Made by a program: the position numbers and the translations under genes | Source of the DNA: UBA6107 sp964459385 | GTDB lineage: Bacteria > Chloroflexota > Anaerolineae > Anaerolineales > Anaerolineaceae | Assembly: GCA_964459385.1 (NCBI GenBank) | Contig: CAYWLG010000007.1 | Span: 62,001-126,000, forward strand | DNA: 64,000 bases | Direction of reading: 5' to 3' | Shown: positions 17,414-24,929 of the stretch, piece by piece | Numbering within the stretch: position 1 is the stretch's first letter | Layout: each line of letters begins with the position of its first letter | The notes under the pieces: model-generated | What the model was told of the DNA's origin: nothing | Seen by the model: only the letters and a program-made list of their open reading frames with translations | Databases searched by the model: none

Positions 17414-17851
17414 ATGGAAATTTTCGGTATCGGACCTTTAGAACTTGTTCTGATCGTTTTGGTGGCAATCGTTGTGCTGGGCCCAAAAGAAATGATGTCT
17501 TCTGCCCAAAAGGCCGCCACCTGGCTACGTAAACTGCGTAAATCAGAGCTTTGGTCTACCACCAAAGAGGTAATGGATATTCCCAATCAGGTGATGAAAG
17601 AGACCGGCTTGGATAAAGAGATCAAGGAATTGAAAGATCTCTCCAACAAATCTTTCTCTGCCAATTCAGTCTGGACGCCCGATGCCCTGGCTGGAAATAC
17701 AATTCACACCCCCAAAGCCGAACAAAAAACTGAAAAACCGAAGGAAGAGGGGACAGAAACTCTTCCAGATTCTCCTACTGAGACCCCTACCATTGAACCC
17801 CCTACCTCGCCATCGACAGGCAAAGACAATGACAGAGAAAGCAACAACTGA
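17414..17851 (+). CDS. tatA: Sec-independent protein translocase TatA/TatB
   Basis: A 145-residue Tat component. The N-terminal membrane helix has the family pattern IGPLELVLIVLVAIVVLGPKEM (residues 6-27), followed by an amphipathic helix (AQKAATWLRKLRKSELW) and a Pro/Thr/Glu-rich C-terminal tail. Folded proteins with twin-arginine signals are exported through TatABC. The long tail is more TatB-like, but with no second copy here it may do both jobs. A ribosome site (AGGAAA) precedes the ATG. The gene overlaps tatC by 23 bp. Confidence 0.92.
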   Translation: MEIFGIGPLELVLIVLVAIVVLGPKEMMSSAQKAATWLRKLRKSELWSTTKEVMDIPNQVMKETGLDKEIKELKDLSNKSFSANSVWTPDALAGNTIHTPKAEQKTEKPKEEGTETLPDSPTETPTIEPPTSPSTGKDNDRESNN

Positions 17852-18581
17852 AGCTCCCTCCATGACGCTCCTCGACCATATTGAGGAACTACGCAAACGG
17901 CTGCTTGTCGCCCTTATCAGCCTGGCAGTGGGGGTGGTGGTCAGCATCTTCTTTGGCGAAAAAGAGGTGCAGCTTCTGACGATTCCCATTGGCGGGTTGA
18001 GCCAGTTGCAATCGATTGAGATCACCGAGAACATCGGTGTTTACATGCGGGTCTCCCTGCTTTCGGGGGTGATCCTGGCTTTTCCGATGGTGTTTTATCA
18101 GTTATTGATGTTCATCCTGCCCGGGTTGACCCCGCGTGAAAAGCGCTCGGTGATCGTGGCAATTCCATTTGCAACCTTCTTTTTTGTGGGCGGGGTCGCC
18201 TTTGCCTATTTTGTCATGTTGCCATCTGCCTTGCCGTTCTTGATCAATTTTCTGGGCGTGACCACTACCCCAAGGCTTTCGAGTTATATCAGTTTCATTA
18301 CGAACCTGTTGTTTTGGGTAGGGGTGAGCTTTGAGCTGCCTTTGCTGGTTTATGTGATCGCCCGTTTTGGACTGGTGACGCCCGGTGGGCTGCTGAAATA
18401 TTGGCGACAGGCAATTGTCATCATCGCCATTTTGGCGGCCGTAATCACCCCCACGGTTGACCCGGTGAATATGGCGTTGATGATGCTGCCATTGATCGTG
18501 CTTTACTTTATTTCGGTGTTATTTGCCTGGATCGCCAACCGCAATCGTGCCACTGTTGAAGAAGACGGCGAACCCGCCTAA
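17829..18581 (+). CDS. tatC: Sec-independent protein translocase TatC
   Basis: A 250-residue, six-helix membrane protein that is the signal-binding core of the Tat translocase. It has the classic N-terminal motif MTLLDHIEELRKRLL, the periplasmic-loop FYQLLMFILPGLTPREKR, and a conserved final region around AVITPTVDPVNMALM. The start at 17829 overlaps tatA/B by 23 bp; a second ATG at 17862 (MTLLDH) is possible. Its stop overlaps by 4 bp the stop of the convergent 570-residue gene. Confidence 0.96.
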   Translation: MTEKATTEAPSMTLLDHIEELRKRLLVALISLAVGVVVSIFFGEKEVQLLTIPIGGLSQLQSIEITENIGVYMRVSLLSGVILAFPMVFYQLLMFILPGLTPREKRSVIVAIPFATFFFVGGVAFAYFVMLPSALPFLINFLGVTTTPRLSSYISFITNLLFWVGVSFELPLLVYVIARFGLVTPGGLLKYWRQAIVIIAILAAVITPTVDPVNMALMMLPLIVLYFISVLFAWIANRNRATVEEDGEPA

Positions 18582-20290
18582 GCATTCAATTTCATTTGCT
18601 CGTTATGTAGAATACGCCGCAGGATGGCAATGGAAGTCGCATAGGTCGAATCCATGCCTTCATAACTGAGCGCGCCTGCACCCAGGTTCTTGCCCTTGCT
18701 CATGGGGGTATCAGAGGCATAGTGCAGAATGCCCACGTCAAATGGAACCCCGTAAAGATTCACGATCTCGTTCACAGGGTGGCGGGTGGGGCGATACATT
18801 TCATAGATGGCCGAGAGGTAGGGCCCGGCTTCCATCTCGATATCAGTGTAGCCATCGCGATACATCACGTTCATCAGGCGGGGGTTCTGCAAAAAGGTGC
18901 CCAAAGCAGTGACAGCTTTCTGGTTGTCAAGCACAGTGCCGAAGGTCAAGAAGGGGGTAACATCGGTGGCCTTAAAGACGTTATCAAAAAGGTAAGTGTT
19001 TTCAGAGTGTTCGTCCTGCACCACACTGGGGATCATCACATCTCCGCGCACACCATTCAGCGTGGCTGCCTTGCCCATAATATAAACCCCTTCAATGTCG
19101 GCGATGTTTTCGGCCAGGGCGGTGAGGATGTGATAGGCGCCAAAACCAAGCGGATAATCAATGTTAATGATGAGGGCGTTCGTGTTCTTGAACACCCGTG
19201 TTAATTCTTCTGGGACCCCAAGGCGCGGGTCAATGCTTTGTGCATCCAGTTTGGCCAGGTCAATGATCTGTGCTTCCACATCAAAGGAGTGCAGGGAGCA
19301 CACGCGGGTAATGCCGCGTTCTTCTTCCATTTCGGCTTGCTCCTGATCCATATAGCTGCCTTCATTCGTCTGCTGCACTTTTTTGAGCGCGTAGTAAAGG
19401 AAGTTGTGCTGGTTGGAGGGCGTTTCGCTCTTTTGGATCTCTTCCCATTCGGTCAGCAGGGAAGAATTGCCGTTGGAGGCTAGAAGTCGAATGATCTTGT
19501 CTTTGGCCGAAAGTGCATAGCCTGAGAGCAAATTGGCGATGCTGTGTGAATTGCTTGAAATAAAGTAAACGGGCCGTTCCAAAACCTCGGGGCAGGCCTT
19601 TTCGATGTTTTCCCACCAGGAGCCTGTAGCGCGCCAGTATTCGCTCAGAGAACCACTTAAAAGGCGAATGCCGAACTCGCTGCGGCGGCTTTGCATGGCC
19701 TTCAGGTAGAGCAAAAAGTCTTTGCCCCAAATCGTTTGTAATCGTTCCAGGTCTTCAACCGACATTTCCAGCGCTTCAGCCAGTTGATGAAAGACGCTGG
19801 AATGAGTGGGTTCGTCAAAGTGCAGTTCATCCAGATTCGCTTTTTGCAGCAGAGTATGCAGCTTGTTCCACTCGATCTGGTATGCGGTCAGCACCGGGAT
19901 GACATCTTCTATATCCGATTGGCTGGCGATGTAACAGGCCAGTGACTCTTTTCCGTCATAATAACAACGGCGGCGTCGTGCCCGAGCCGTGACCGGCTGC
20001 CAGCTTTCAATTTCGGTGTAACCGTGACGGGCGAAAACGGAAGCACTCTGGCCGAGGATGATCGAGCGAACGTTGAGGATGCATTCAGGCAGGCGCAAAA
20101 TGGCATAGATGAAGGCAGATGTGTCGGGGCTGGATTTACGCGCATCCAGGTGCATGGAGGAATTCATGGCAGCGTGCACCTCTTCAAGGGTGCGAATTTG
20201 CACTTCAGTGGTAGAGCGCAACAGCGAATAAATCGTGCGCAAATAAAGCTCAATTTCATCAGTGGTAAAGCGAGGGACGATTCTCTCCAT
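18578..20290 (-). CDS. conserved-looking 570-residue protein of unknown function
   Basis: No recognised catalytic motif. The protein is acidic, mostly predicted alpha-helical in the first half (an early segment rich in R/E: TRAR followed by RRRRCYYDGKESLACYIASQ) and more alpha/beta in the second half, with GFGAYHILTALAENIADIEGVYIMGKAATLNGVRGDV near residues 375-410. That piece resembles a nucleotide- or phosphorylase-like fold, which is a guess. No signal peptide or TM. Ribosome site AGGAGA and an extended -10 support the start at 20290. It lies convergent with tatC and divergent from the zinc-ribbon protein. Confidence 0.75.
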   Translation of the reverse strand: MERIVPRFTTDEIELYLRTIYSLLRSTTEVQIRTLEEVHAAMNSSMHLDARKSSPDTSAFIYAILRLPECILNVRSIILGQSASVFARHGYTEIESWQPVTARARRRRCYYDGKESLACYIASQSDIEDVIPVLTAYQIEWNKLHTLLQKANLDELHFDEPTHSSVFHQLAEALEMSVEDLERLQTIWGKDFLLYLKAMQSRRSEFGIRLLSGSLSEYWRATGSWWENIEKACPEVLERPVYFISSNSHSIANLLSGYALSAKDKIIRLLASNGNSSLLTEWEEIQKSETPSNQHNFLYYALKKVQQTNEGSYMDQEQAEMEEERGITRVCSLHSFDVEAQIIDLAKLDAQSIDPRLGVPEELTRVFKNTNALIINIDYPLGFGAYHILTALAENIADIEGVYIMGKAATLNGVRGDVMIPSVVQDEHSENTYLFDNVFKATDVTPFLTFGTVLDNQKAVTALGTFLQNPRLMNVMYRDGYTDIEMEAGPYLSAIYEMYRPTRHPVNEIVNLYGVPFDVGILHYASDTPMSKGKNLGAGALSYEGMDSTYATSIAILRRILHNEQMKLNA

Positions 20291-20307
20291 TTTTCTCCTG
20301 TCGATTT

Positions 20308-20316
20308 ATTGTAGCA
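20308..20316 (-). promoter_or_regulatory. extended -10 for the 570-residue gene
   Basis: Reading minus: TGCTACAAT. The AGGAGA ribosome site and ATG follow at a normal leader distance, so this promoter is not leaderless. Confidence 0.4.
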
Positions 20317-20370
20317 TAGGCTGACCCGGCAAGATATTGATCGCTTTTTTCAAAATGCCATGATTTCGAT

Positions 20371-20398
20371 TTGTTTTCGGACAAAAATTCTCTATAAT
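20371..20398 (+). promoter_or_regulatory. sigma70-type promoter of the zinc-ribbon membrane protein
   Basis: TTGTTT (20371-20376), a 16-nt spacer and a perfect TATAAT (20393-20398). A GAGGAG ribosome site then precedes the ATG at 20434. Confidence 0.55.
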
Positions 20399-20433
20399 AT
20401 AAACAGTTGCAAGTTTTTTTAGAGGAGAAAAAC

Positions 20434-21273
20434 ATGGCTACAGTTGTATGTGCAAATTGTGGAATAGAAAATGATGCGTCGAACAAGATTTGTCAATCTT
20501 GTGGTAAACCCTTGAAAGCGGCTGCTTCATCCAGCGATAAGACGGTGATGGCCAGCCGCACCAAAGCGGCCCCTCCGCCCATGCCCGAACCGGCCGCCCC
20601 CCCACCGCCGATGCCTGCAAGTGCACCGGCCGTTCCGCCACCCCCGCCGGCGTATAAACCCACAGTACCCCTGTCGGGAACTCCCATTCACAGCCTGGGC
20701 ATTCGTTCGGACGGCTGGAGCGATGTGATCGAAGGCGCTGCCGAACAGGAAGAAGCAGTGCAGAAATCGTTCGCAGAAGAGTTGAAGGCGGTTGAAATAC
20801 CCGGTCTGGTGATCGGCGATTCGATGCTAAGCAATGGGCTAACCACCCGCAAATATCAGGTGGTTTACAACGGCAACGGCGCCAATGTGCTGGTTCGCAT
20901 CGCCCCTTACGGAAAGAACCTGCTGGCCGGCTGGGACCTGTATACCAAACGCAGCATCAATTGGCTGACGATTGGCCTTTTGGGCGGCATTGTGCTGTTG
21001 TTTGCCCTGGTATATCATTTGATCGGTTTCTGGGGTGCTTTCTTTGGCGGGCTGTTCGGTTTTCTCGAACAATTCGTCAGTCTGCTTTTTGTGCCCACTT
21101 TGCTTGTGATGCTCTTTGGCAAGATCGTCAAGGATGACTGGCTCGGCCTTTTTGTCAAAGACCTGGATGAGTTTGCAGCCGACGATGCGGTGGCACTCAC
21201 CAGTGCGGTAGATAGCGCACTGTCAAAGGCAATTGATTCAGCCAAAGCTGAAAAACCAAAAGAGAAGAAATAA
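20434..21273 (+). CDS. zinc-ribbon membrane protein of unknown function
   Basis: A 279-residue protein in four parts: an N-terminal zinc ribbon (CANCG at residues 6-10, CQSCG at 20-24), a Pro/Ala-rich linker (about 45-85), a soluble alpha/beta domain (about 90-185), and two or three hydrophobic segments (about 180-235) before a charged C-terminus. The ribbon is therefore tethered to the membrane. The start is fixed by a GAGGAG site 7 nt before ATG 20434. It stands alone, between a divergent gene and a strong terminator. Function not recognised. Confidence 0.75.
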   Translation: MATVVCANCGIENDASNKICQSCGKPLKAAASSSDKTVMASRTKAAPPPMPEPAAPPPPMPASAPAVPPPPPAYKPTVPLSGTPIHSLGIRSDGWSDVIEGAAEQEEAVQKSFAEELKAVEIPGLVIGDSMLSNGLTTRKYQVVYNGNGANVLVRIAPYGKNLLAGWDLYTKRSINWLTIGLLGGIVLLFALVYHLIGFWGAFFGGLFGFLEQFVSLLFVPTLLVMLFGKIVKDDWLGLFVKDLDEFAADDAVALTSAVDSALSKAIDSAKAEKPKEKK

Positions 21274-21283
21274 ACAATAGACG

Positions 21284-21316
21284 AAACTCCGCTCTTGCAA
21301 GAGCGGAGTTTTTCTT
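21284..21316. terminator. strong bidirectional terminator
   Basis: Perfect 11-bp stem (21284-21294 with 21301-21311), TTGCAA loop, then TTCTT on the plus side. It serves both the zinc-ribbon gene and the convergent HAD gene. Confidence 0.88.
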
Positions 21317-22076
21317 ATGCTTGCCAGGTTTCCAAAACACCTGGAAGTTCTTCCAGGCTGACGATCTCAGCATCGGGGATGAGCTTTTTATTGCTCAGAG
21401 AAGAAGTATCCAGCGCATCCTTACGCCGTTTGACCCAAACGGCCTTGATGCCGCAGTTGTGCGCCCCTAAAACATCTGCGTTGAGGGTATCGCCCACCAT
21501 GACGCAATCGGCCAGATCAACCTCAAGCTGCTGTGCTGCATTGACGAAAATACGCTCATCCGGTTTGCGAATGCCCTCGATTGCCGAGATCAAAATAGAG
21601 GCAAAGTAACCACGCAGATCGTTTTCATCGATCAGGTTGTTCACGTCCCAGGCATCTGAGGCATTGGTGATCAGCGCCAGTTTGTAGTTGTGATCAAGCA
21701 GGTGCTGCAGCACCTGATGCGTCTCTTTTTCGATCTTCCAGTGTTTTTCGGTATTGAGATACATTTCATTCATGGCCGCGCGGGCCACATCTGCCGGGAT
21801 TGAAGTGATCTCGAACTCGGTCAGTATCTCTTTGAGAAATTTCTCCACCGGACGTTCGATCAGGTCCAGCTCACGCTGGCGATAATAAGACTGCATTTTC
21901 TGATTAAACTTGGTAATAAAGGCCTCAAGGTTGAGCGCATAACCGGCTTCGATCAGTTTTTTGGCGAGAATGGAATAAGACTCTTCGACGACTTTTGAAA
22001 AATCGCCGTCAAAATAAATTAAGGTATAACCAAGGTCAAAGAAAACGGCCTTGATCTTCCGGTCGGCATTGGACAT
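21315..22076 (-). CDS. HAD-superfamily hydrolase
   Basis: A 253-residue phosphatase-like protein. HAD motif I is FDLGYTL at residues 13-19 (nucleophile Asp14; the usual second Asp is Gly, as in several subgroup members). Motif II is the Thr/Ser region LALITNAS, with the Lys and motif III-IV region GDTLNADVLGAHNCG near residues 195-210. The long alpha-helical cap lies between motifs I and II (subclass I, YjjG/PrsU-like). The substrate is unknown; nucleotides or sugar phosphates are typical. It follows the 2-hydroxyacid dehydrogenase region and ends at the shared terminator. Confidence 0.85.
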   Translation of the reverse strand: MSNADRKIKAVFFDLGYTLIYFDGDFSKVVEESYSILAKKLIEAGYALNLEAFITKFNQKMQSYYRQRELDLIERPVEKFLKEILTEFEITSIPADVARAAMNEMYLNTEKHWKIEKETHQVLQHLLDHNYKLALITNASDAWDVNNLIDENDLRGYFASILISAIEGIRKPDERIFVNAAQQLEVDLADCVMVGDTLNADVLGAHNCGIKAVWVKRRKDALDTSSLSNKKLIPDAEIVSLEELPGVLETWQA

Positions 22077-22142
22077 TAACTTTTCTTCTCCTGACTACGG
22101 AGCAATTTTACCCGATTCTGTTTTGTTAAACCCCCGGGCTGC

Positions 22143-23162
22143 TCAGTAGCTACGACCTGCTTCAAACTTGTTCAATAATGGTTCGCCGTGGATATATCGG
22201 CGTAGATTCTCGGCGAACATCATTCCGGCACGTTCTTTGTACAACGGGCTGAAGCCCGATACATGCGGGGTGAGAATTGCATTCGGCAGTTTCCAAAGCG
22301 GGCTTTCAGCCGGCAGAGGTTCTTGAGCAAACACGTCCAGCACGGCGCCGCCCAGATGTTTCTCTTCCAGCGCTTTATATAAGGCAGCTTCGTCCACAAT
22401 GCCGCCGCGGCTGATCACGAACAGATAGGCCCCCGGTTTCATGGCCCGCAGTTCGGCTTCGCCAATGATACCTTTGGTCTCCGGGGTGAAGGGCAGGGTG
22501 ATGACCACAAAGTTGCATTCACTGATCATCGATTTTACCGCCTGGATGGGATAAAGGCGATGGAAGAAATTCCCGTCCGGGTCACCATGCCCTTCAATGG
22601 TATAGCCGTTGTCTTCGGGATGCATCACATCGCGTTTGGCGGCCAAAATAGTGGTGTTGAACGGGATGAGCAGGCGGGCCAGTTCGCGCGCGATGCTGCC
22701 GTACCCCACCAATCCCACCGTGGACTGACTGAGTTCGAAGGGAGTAAAACGCTCCCAGCGGTCGGTCGGCCATTCCTGTTTTTGCTGATTATGGAACAGA
22801 TCGGGCAGTTTGTGGCTCATTGCCAGCATCATGCCCAAAATATATTCGCTCTCCTGAATGGCAGAGGCCCCGCTCATGTTGGTGATGACGCAATCGGGCT
22901 TATTCAAAAGTGGGCTATTCTGGATGAAATCTATGCCAGCATAGTGATATTGAATCCAGCGCAGGTTGGGCACGAGCGCCGGGTCTGGCATGAGCAGATC
23001 GGTGTAGAGCACCTCGACGCGATTCCACAATTCACTGGGAATGTCTTCCACTTTTTGAGCCGGGTGCATGGTGATGCGCACGTGTGGGTTCACATCGCGC
23101 ACAGTTTGCATTACCGATTCAGGGAAAGGAATTGTGGTTAACACCTCGAGATTTTTTGCCAT
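22143..23162 (-). CDS. D-2-hydroxyacid dehydrogenase
   Basis: A 339-residue NAD-dependent D-2-hydroxyacid dehydrogenase. Rossmann motif GLVGYGSIARELA is near residue 145, the catalytic Arg is in ISRGGIVDE, the Glu in DVFAQEPL and the His in LTPHVSG. It begins one base after the CoA-transferase B subunit gene ends, so it is the last gene of the aldehyde dehydrogenase/CoA-transferase operon. By that context a substrate such as a 2-hydroxy-dicarboxylic or branched 2-hydroxyacid is likely; sequence alone does not settle it. It is clearly different from the serA-like gene at 1926. Confidence 0.85.
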   Translation of the reverse strand: MAKNLEVLTTIPFPESVMQTVRDVNPHVRITMHPAQKVEDIPSELWNRVEVLYTDLLMPDPALVPNLRWIQYHYAGIDFIQNSPLLNKPDCVITNMSGASAIQESEYILGMMLAMSHKLPDLFHNQQKQEWPTDRWERFTPFELSQSTVGLVGYGSIARELARLLIPFNTTILAAKRDVMHPEDNGYTIEGHGDPDGNFFHRLYPIQAVKSMISECNFVVITLPFTPETKGIIGEAELRAMKPGAYLFVISRGGIVDEAALYKALEEKHLGGAVLDVFAQEPLPAESPLWKLPNAILTPHVSGFSPLYKERAGMMFAENLRRYIHGEPLLNKFEAGRSY

Positions 23163-23163
23163 G

Positions 23164-23937
23164 TTACGATCCTTTTAGATAGATACCATCAGGGTCCAAC
23201 TCTTCTCTTAGCAGTTTGAGCTCTGATTCTTTTACCGGTTCAGTTACCCTAAGTTTATCAGAAACTTTGACCGGCCAGCCGGTGTTTTCTTGCACCTGCT
23301 CGACCGTGCAGCCTGGATGGAGGGCAGTGAGCATCAACTCGCCATTCTCGTCGGGTTCCATTGTGCCCAGGTTGGTGACCACCATCAGCGGTCCACCGCC
23401 GCGCAAACCAGCGGCTTCACGTTCGGCCCGCCCGCCCAGAAAACCGGCCGAAGTACGAAAATCTACCTTCTCAGGGAAGCGACGTTTTTGGTGAGGGGTG
23501 ATGATGTAACAGCGGTTCGCCCAGGCGGCCATTTCCTGCGAGCCGCCAGAACCGGGCAGGCGCACCTTGGGGTGATCGTAATCGCCGATGACGGTGGCGT
23601 TGATGTTGGCATAGCGGTCAATTTGTGCACCGCCGAGAAAGCCGACATCCACGTTGCCCCGTTGCAAGTAGAACGAAAAAATGTCATACATGCCGCAGAC
23701 CGAGCTGGCGCCGCTCACCAGGGTGGGGTCGCCGATCGAAAGCGGAATACGGGCAGGCCGGGCACCGATGACCCCTGCCTCATAAAGCATTTGCAGGTTG
23801 GGGGCGTGGGTGCGGCGGGCCAAATTGCAGGCCAGGTTGGGCAATCCGACCCCCACAAAGACGACATCGTTGTCGCGCAAAAGCCGGGCAGCGTTGATGC
23901 ACATCAATTCAGAAGCAGAGTAGGTAAAAGAATCCAT
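23164..23937 (-). CDS. CoA-transferase subunit B (glutaconate CoA-transferase / IpdB type)
   Basis: A 257-residue family I CoA-transferase subunit. It carries the conserved patterns VGVGLPNLACNLA, LQMLYEAGVIGARP (the Glu corresponds in position to the active-site Glu of glutaconate CoA-transferase beta) and SIGDPTLVSGA. CoA would be moved between an acyl-CoA and a carboxylic acid in the cytoplasm. The start at 23937 is preferred over the ATG at 23943 because the GAGGA ribosome site sits 6 nt before the former and abuts the latter. Partner is the A subunit directly upstream; the 2-hydroxyacid dehydrogenase follows 1 bp later. Confidence 0.85.
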   Translation of the reverse strand: MDSFTYSASELMCINAARLLRDNDVVFVGVGLPNLACNLARRTHAPNLQMLYEAGVIGARPARIPLSIGDPTLVSGASSVCGMYDIFSFYLQRGNVDVGFLGGAQIDRYANINATVIGDYDHPKVRLPGSGGSQEMAAWANRCYIITPHQKRRFPEKVDFRTSAGFLGGRAEREAAGLRGGGPLMVVTNLGTMEPDENGELMLTALHPGCTVEQVQENTGWPVKVSDKLRVTEPVKESELKLLREELDPDGIYLKGS

Positions 23938-23965
23938 GATCATTCCTCAAAGTCAGATTGCTCGC

Positions 23966-24868
23966 TTAATATTCGCCATAATCCACAGGGGCCGCATAGC
24001 GGTGTTTAACGGCCAGACGGGCGTGAGTTTCAGGACCAAGCTTTTGCCAATATTCTTCGCTGTCTTTCACCCCGTAGACCCATTCTTCCAGCCAGGCTTT
24101 GATGGCAGCAGGGTCTTCACTGATCTTATCCCAATTCAAATAGAACTGGTTGTCTCGATCATAATATCCCTGCGTATAGGAAGGGTGCGCGCAGTGAGGC
24201 ACGTGGCAGACGGCCTTGACGATCAGTTCCGGGATGAGGGTGCGGTTGGGGTCGGAACGGATCACCTCTTCGGAGACGATCTCTTCGGCAGTGATGATCA
24301 CGTTTTTGGCCGCGAAAGCCGCTTCTTTTTGTTCCCCGATGATGCCCCAAATTTGAGCGTTGCCGTTAACATCAGCACGCTGCACGTGAATGATGGACAC
24401 GTCGGGGTTCAGCGGCGGCACTGTGATGACTTCCACGCCGGTGTAGGGGTCTTTCACACGGCGAATGTTGGGGTTGCTGCGTTCCAGATCGGTGGCGGCA
24501 GTCTGGTTCATGGGGATGAAGGGCAGCCCGGCGGCACCAGCCTGCAAACGCGAGATCATGCCAAAATGCGAATATTCCTCCCATTCCAGCCGGCCGGCTT
24601 CCAACTCGCTGCGTACGATGCGCAGGGAACCCACACCGGGGTTGCCGATGTAAGAGAAGATCAGTTTTTTGGCACAGCCGGCAGCCACCATTTGGTCATA
24701 GATCAGGTCAGGGGTGGCGCGGGCCAGGGTGAGGTCTTTGCGGCCCTGGCGAATGATCTCATGCCCGGCGGCAAAGGGAATCAAATGAGTAAAGCCGGCG
24801 CAAAAAAGGGTGTCTCCGTCGTGGACGTATTGGGCGATTGCTGCTGAGAGAGAACAGAGTTTTGACAT
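23966..24868 (-). CDS. CoA-transferase subunit A (glutaconate CoA-transferase type)
   Basis: A 300-residue family I CoA-transferase subunit. Family patterns are YVHDGDTLFCAGF (about residues 14-26), a GlxGLPFIP segment, VITVPPLNPDVSIIHVQRADVNG, and a late CAHPSYTQGYYD. The architecture is close to the alpha subunit of glutaconate CoA-transferase and to IpdA. It would work as a heterodimer or higher oligomer with the B subunit, whose gene begins 28 bp downstream. A hairpin separates it from the aldehyde dehydrogenase gene, perhaps tuning expression. Confidence 0.87.
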   Translation of the reverse strand: MSKLCSLSAAIAQYVHDGDTLFCAGFTHLIPFAAGHEIIRQGRKDLTLARATPDLIYDQMVAAGCAKKLIFSYIGNPGVGSLRIVRSELEAGRLEWEEYSHFGMISRLQAGAAGLPFIPMNQTAATDLERSNPNIRRVKDPYTGVEVITVPPLNPDVSIIHVQRADVNGNAQIWGIIGEQKEAAFAAKNVIITAEEIVSEEVIRSDPNRTLIPELIVKAVCHVPHCAHPSYTQGYYDRDNQFYLNWDKISEDPAAIKAWLEEWVYGVKDSEEYWQKLGPETHARLAVKHRYAAPVDYGEY

Positions 24869-24885
24869 AAGGGCTTCCTATTCAA

Positions 24886-24914
24886 GAAACCCGGTTTTAT
24901 TCAAACCGGGTTTC
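24886..24914 (-). terminator. hairpin between the aldehyde dehydrogenase and CoA-transferase genes
   Basis: Perfect 12-bp stem (24886-24897 with 24903-24914), 5-nt loop. The downstream minus-strand sequence TTGAAT is a poor U-tract, so partial termination or an mRNA processing/stability element is more likely than full termination. Confidence 0.6.
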
Positions 24915-24929
24915 AGTATTTTGATCAGA

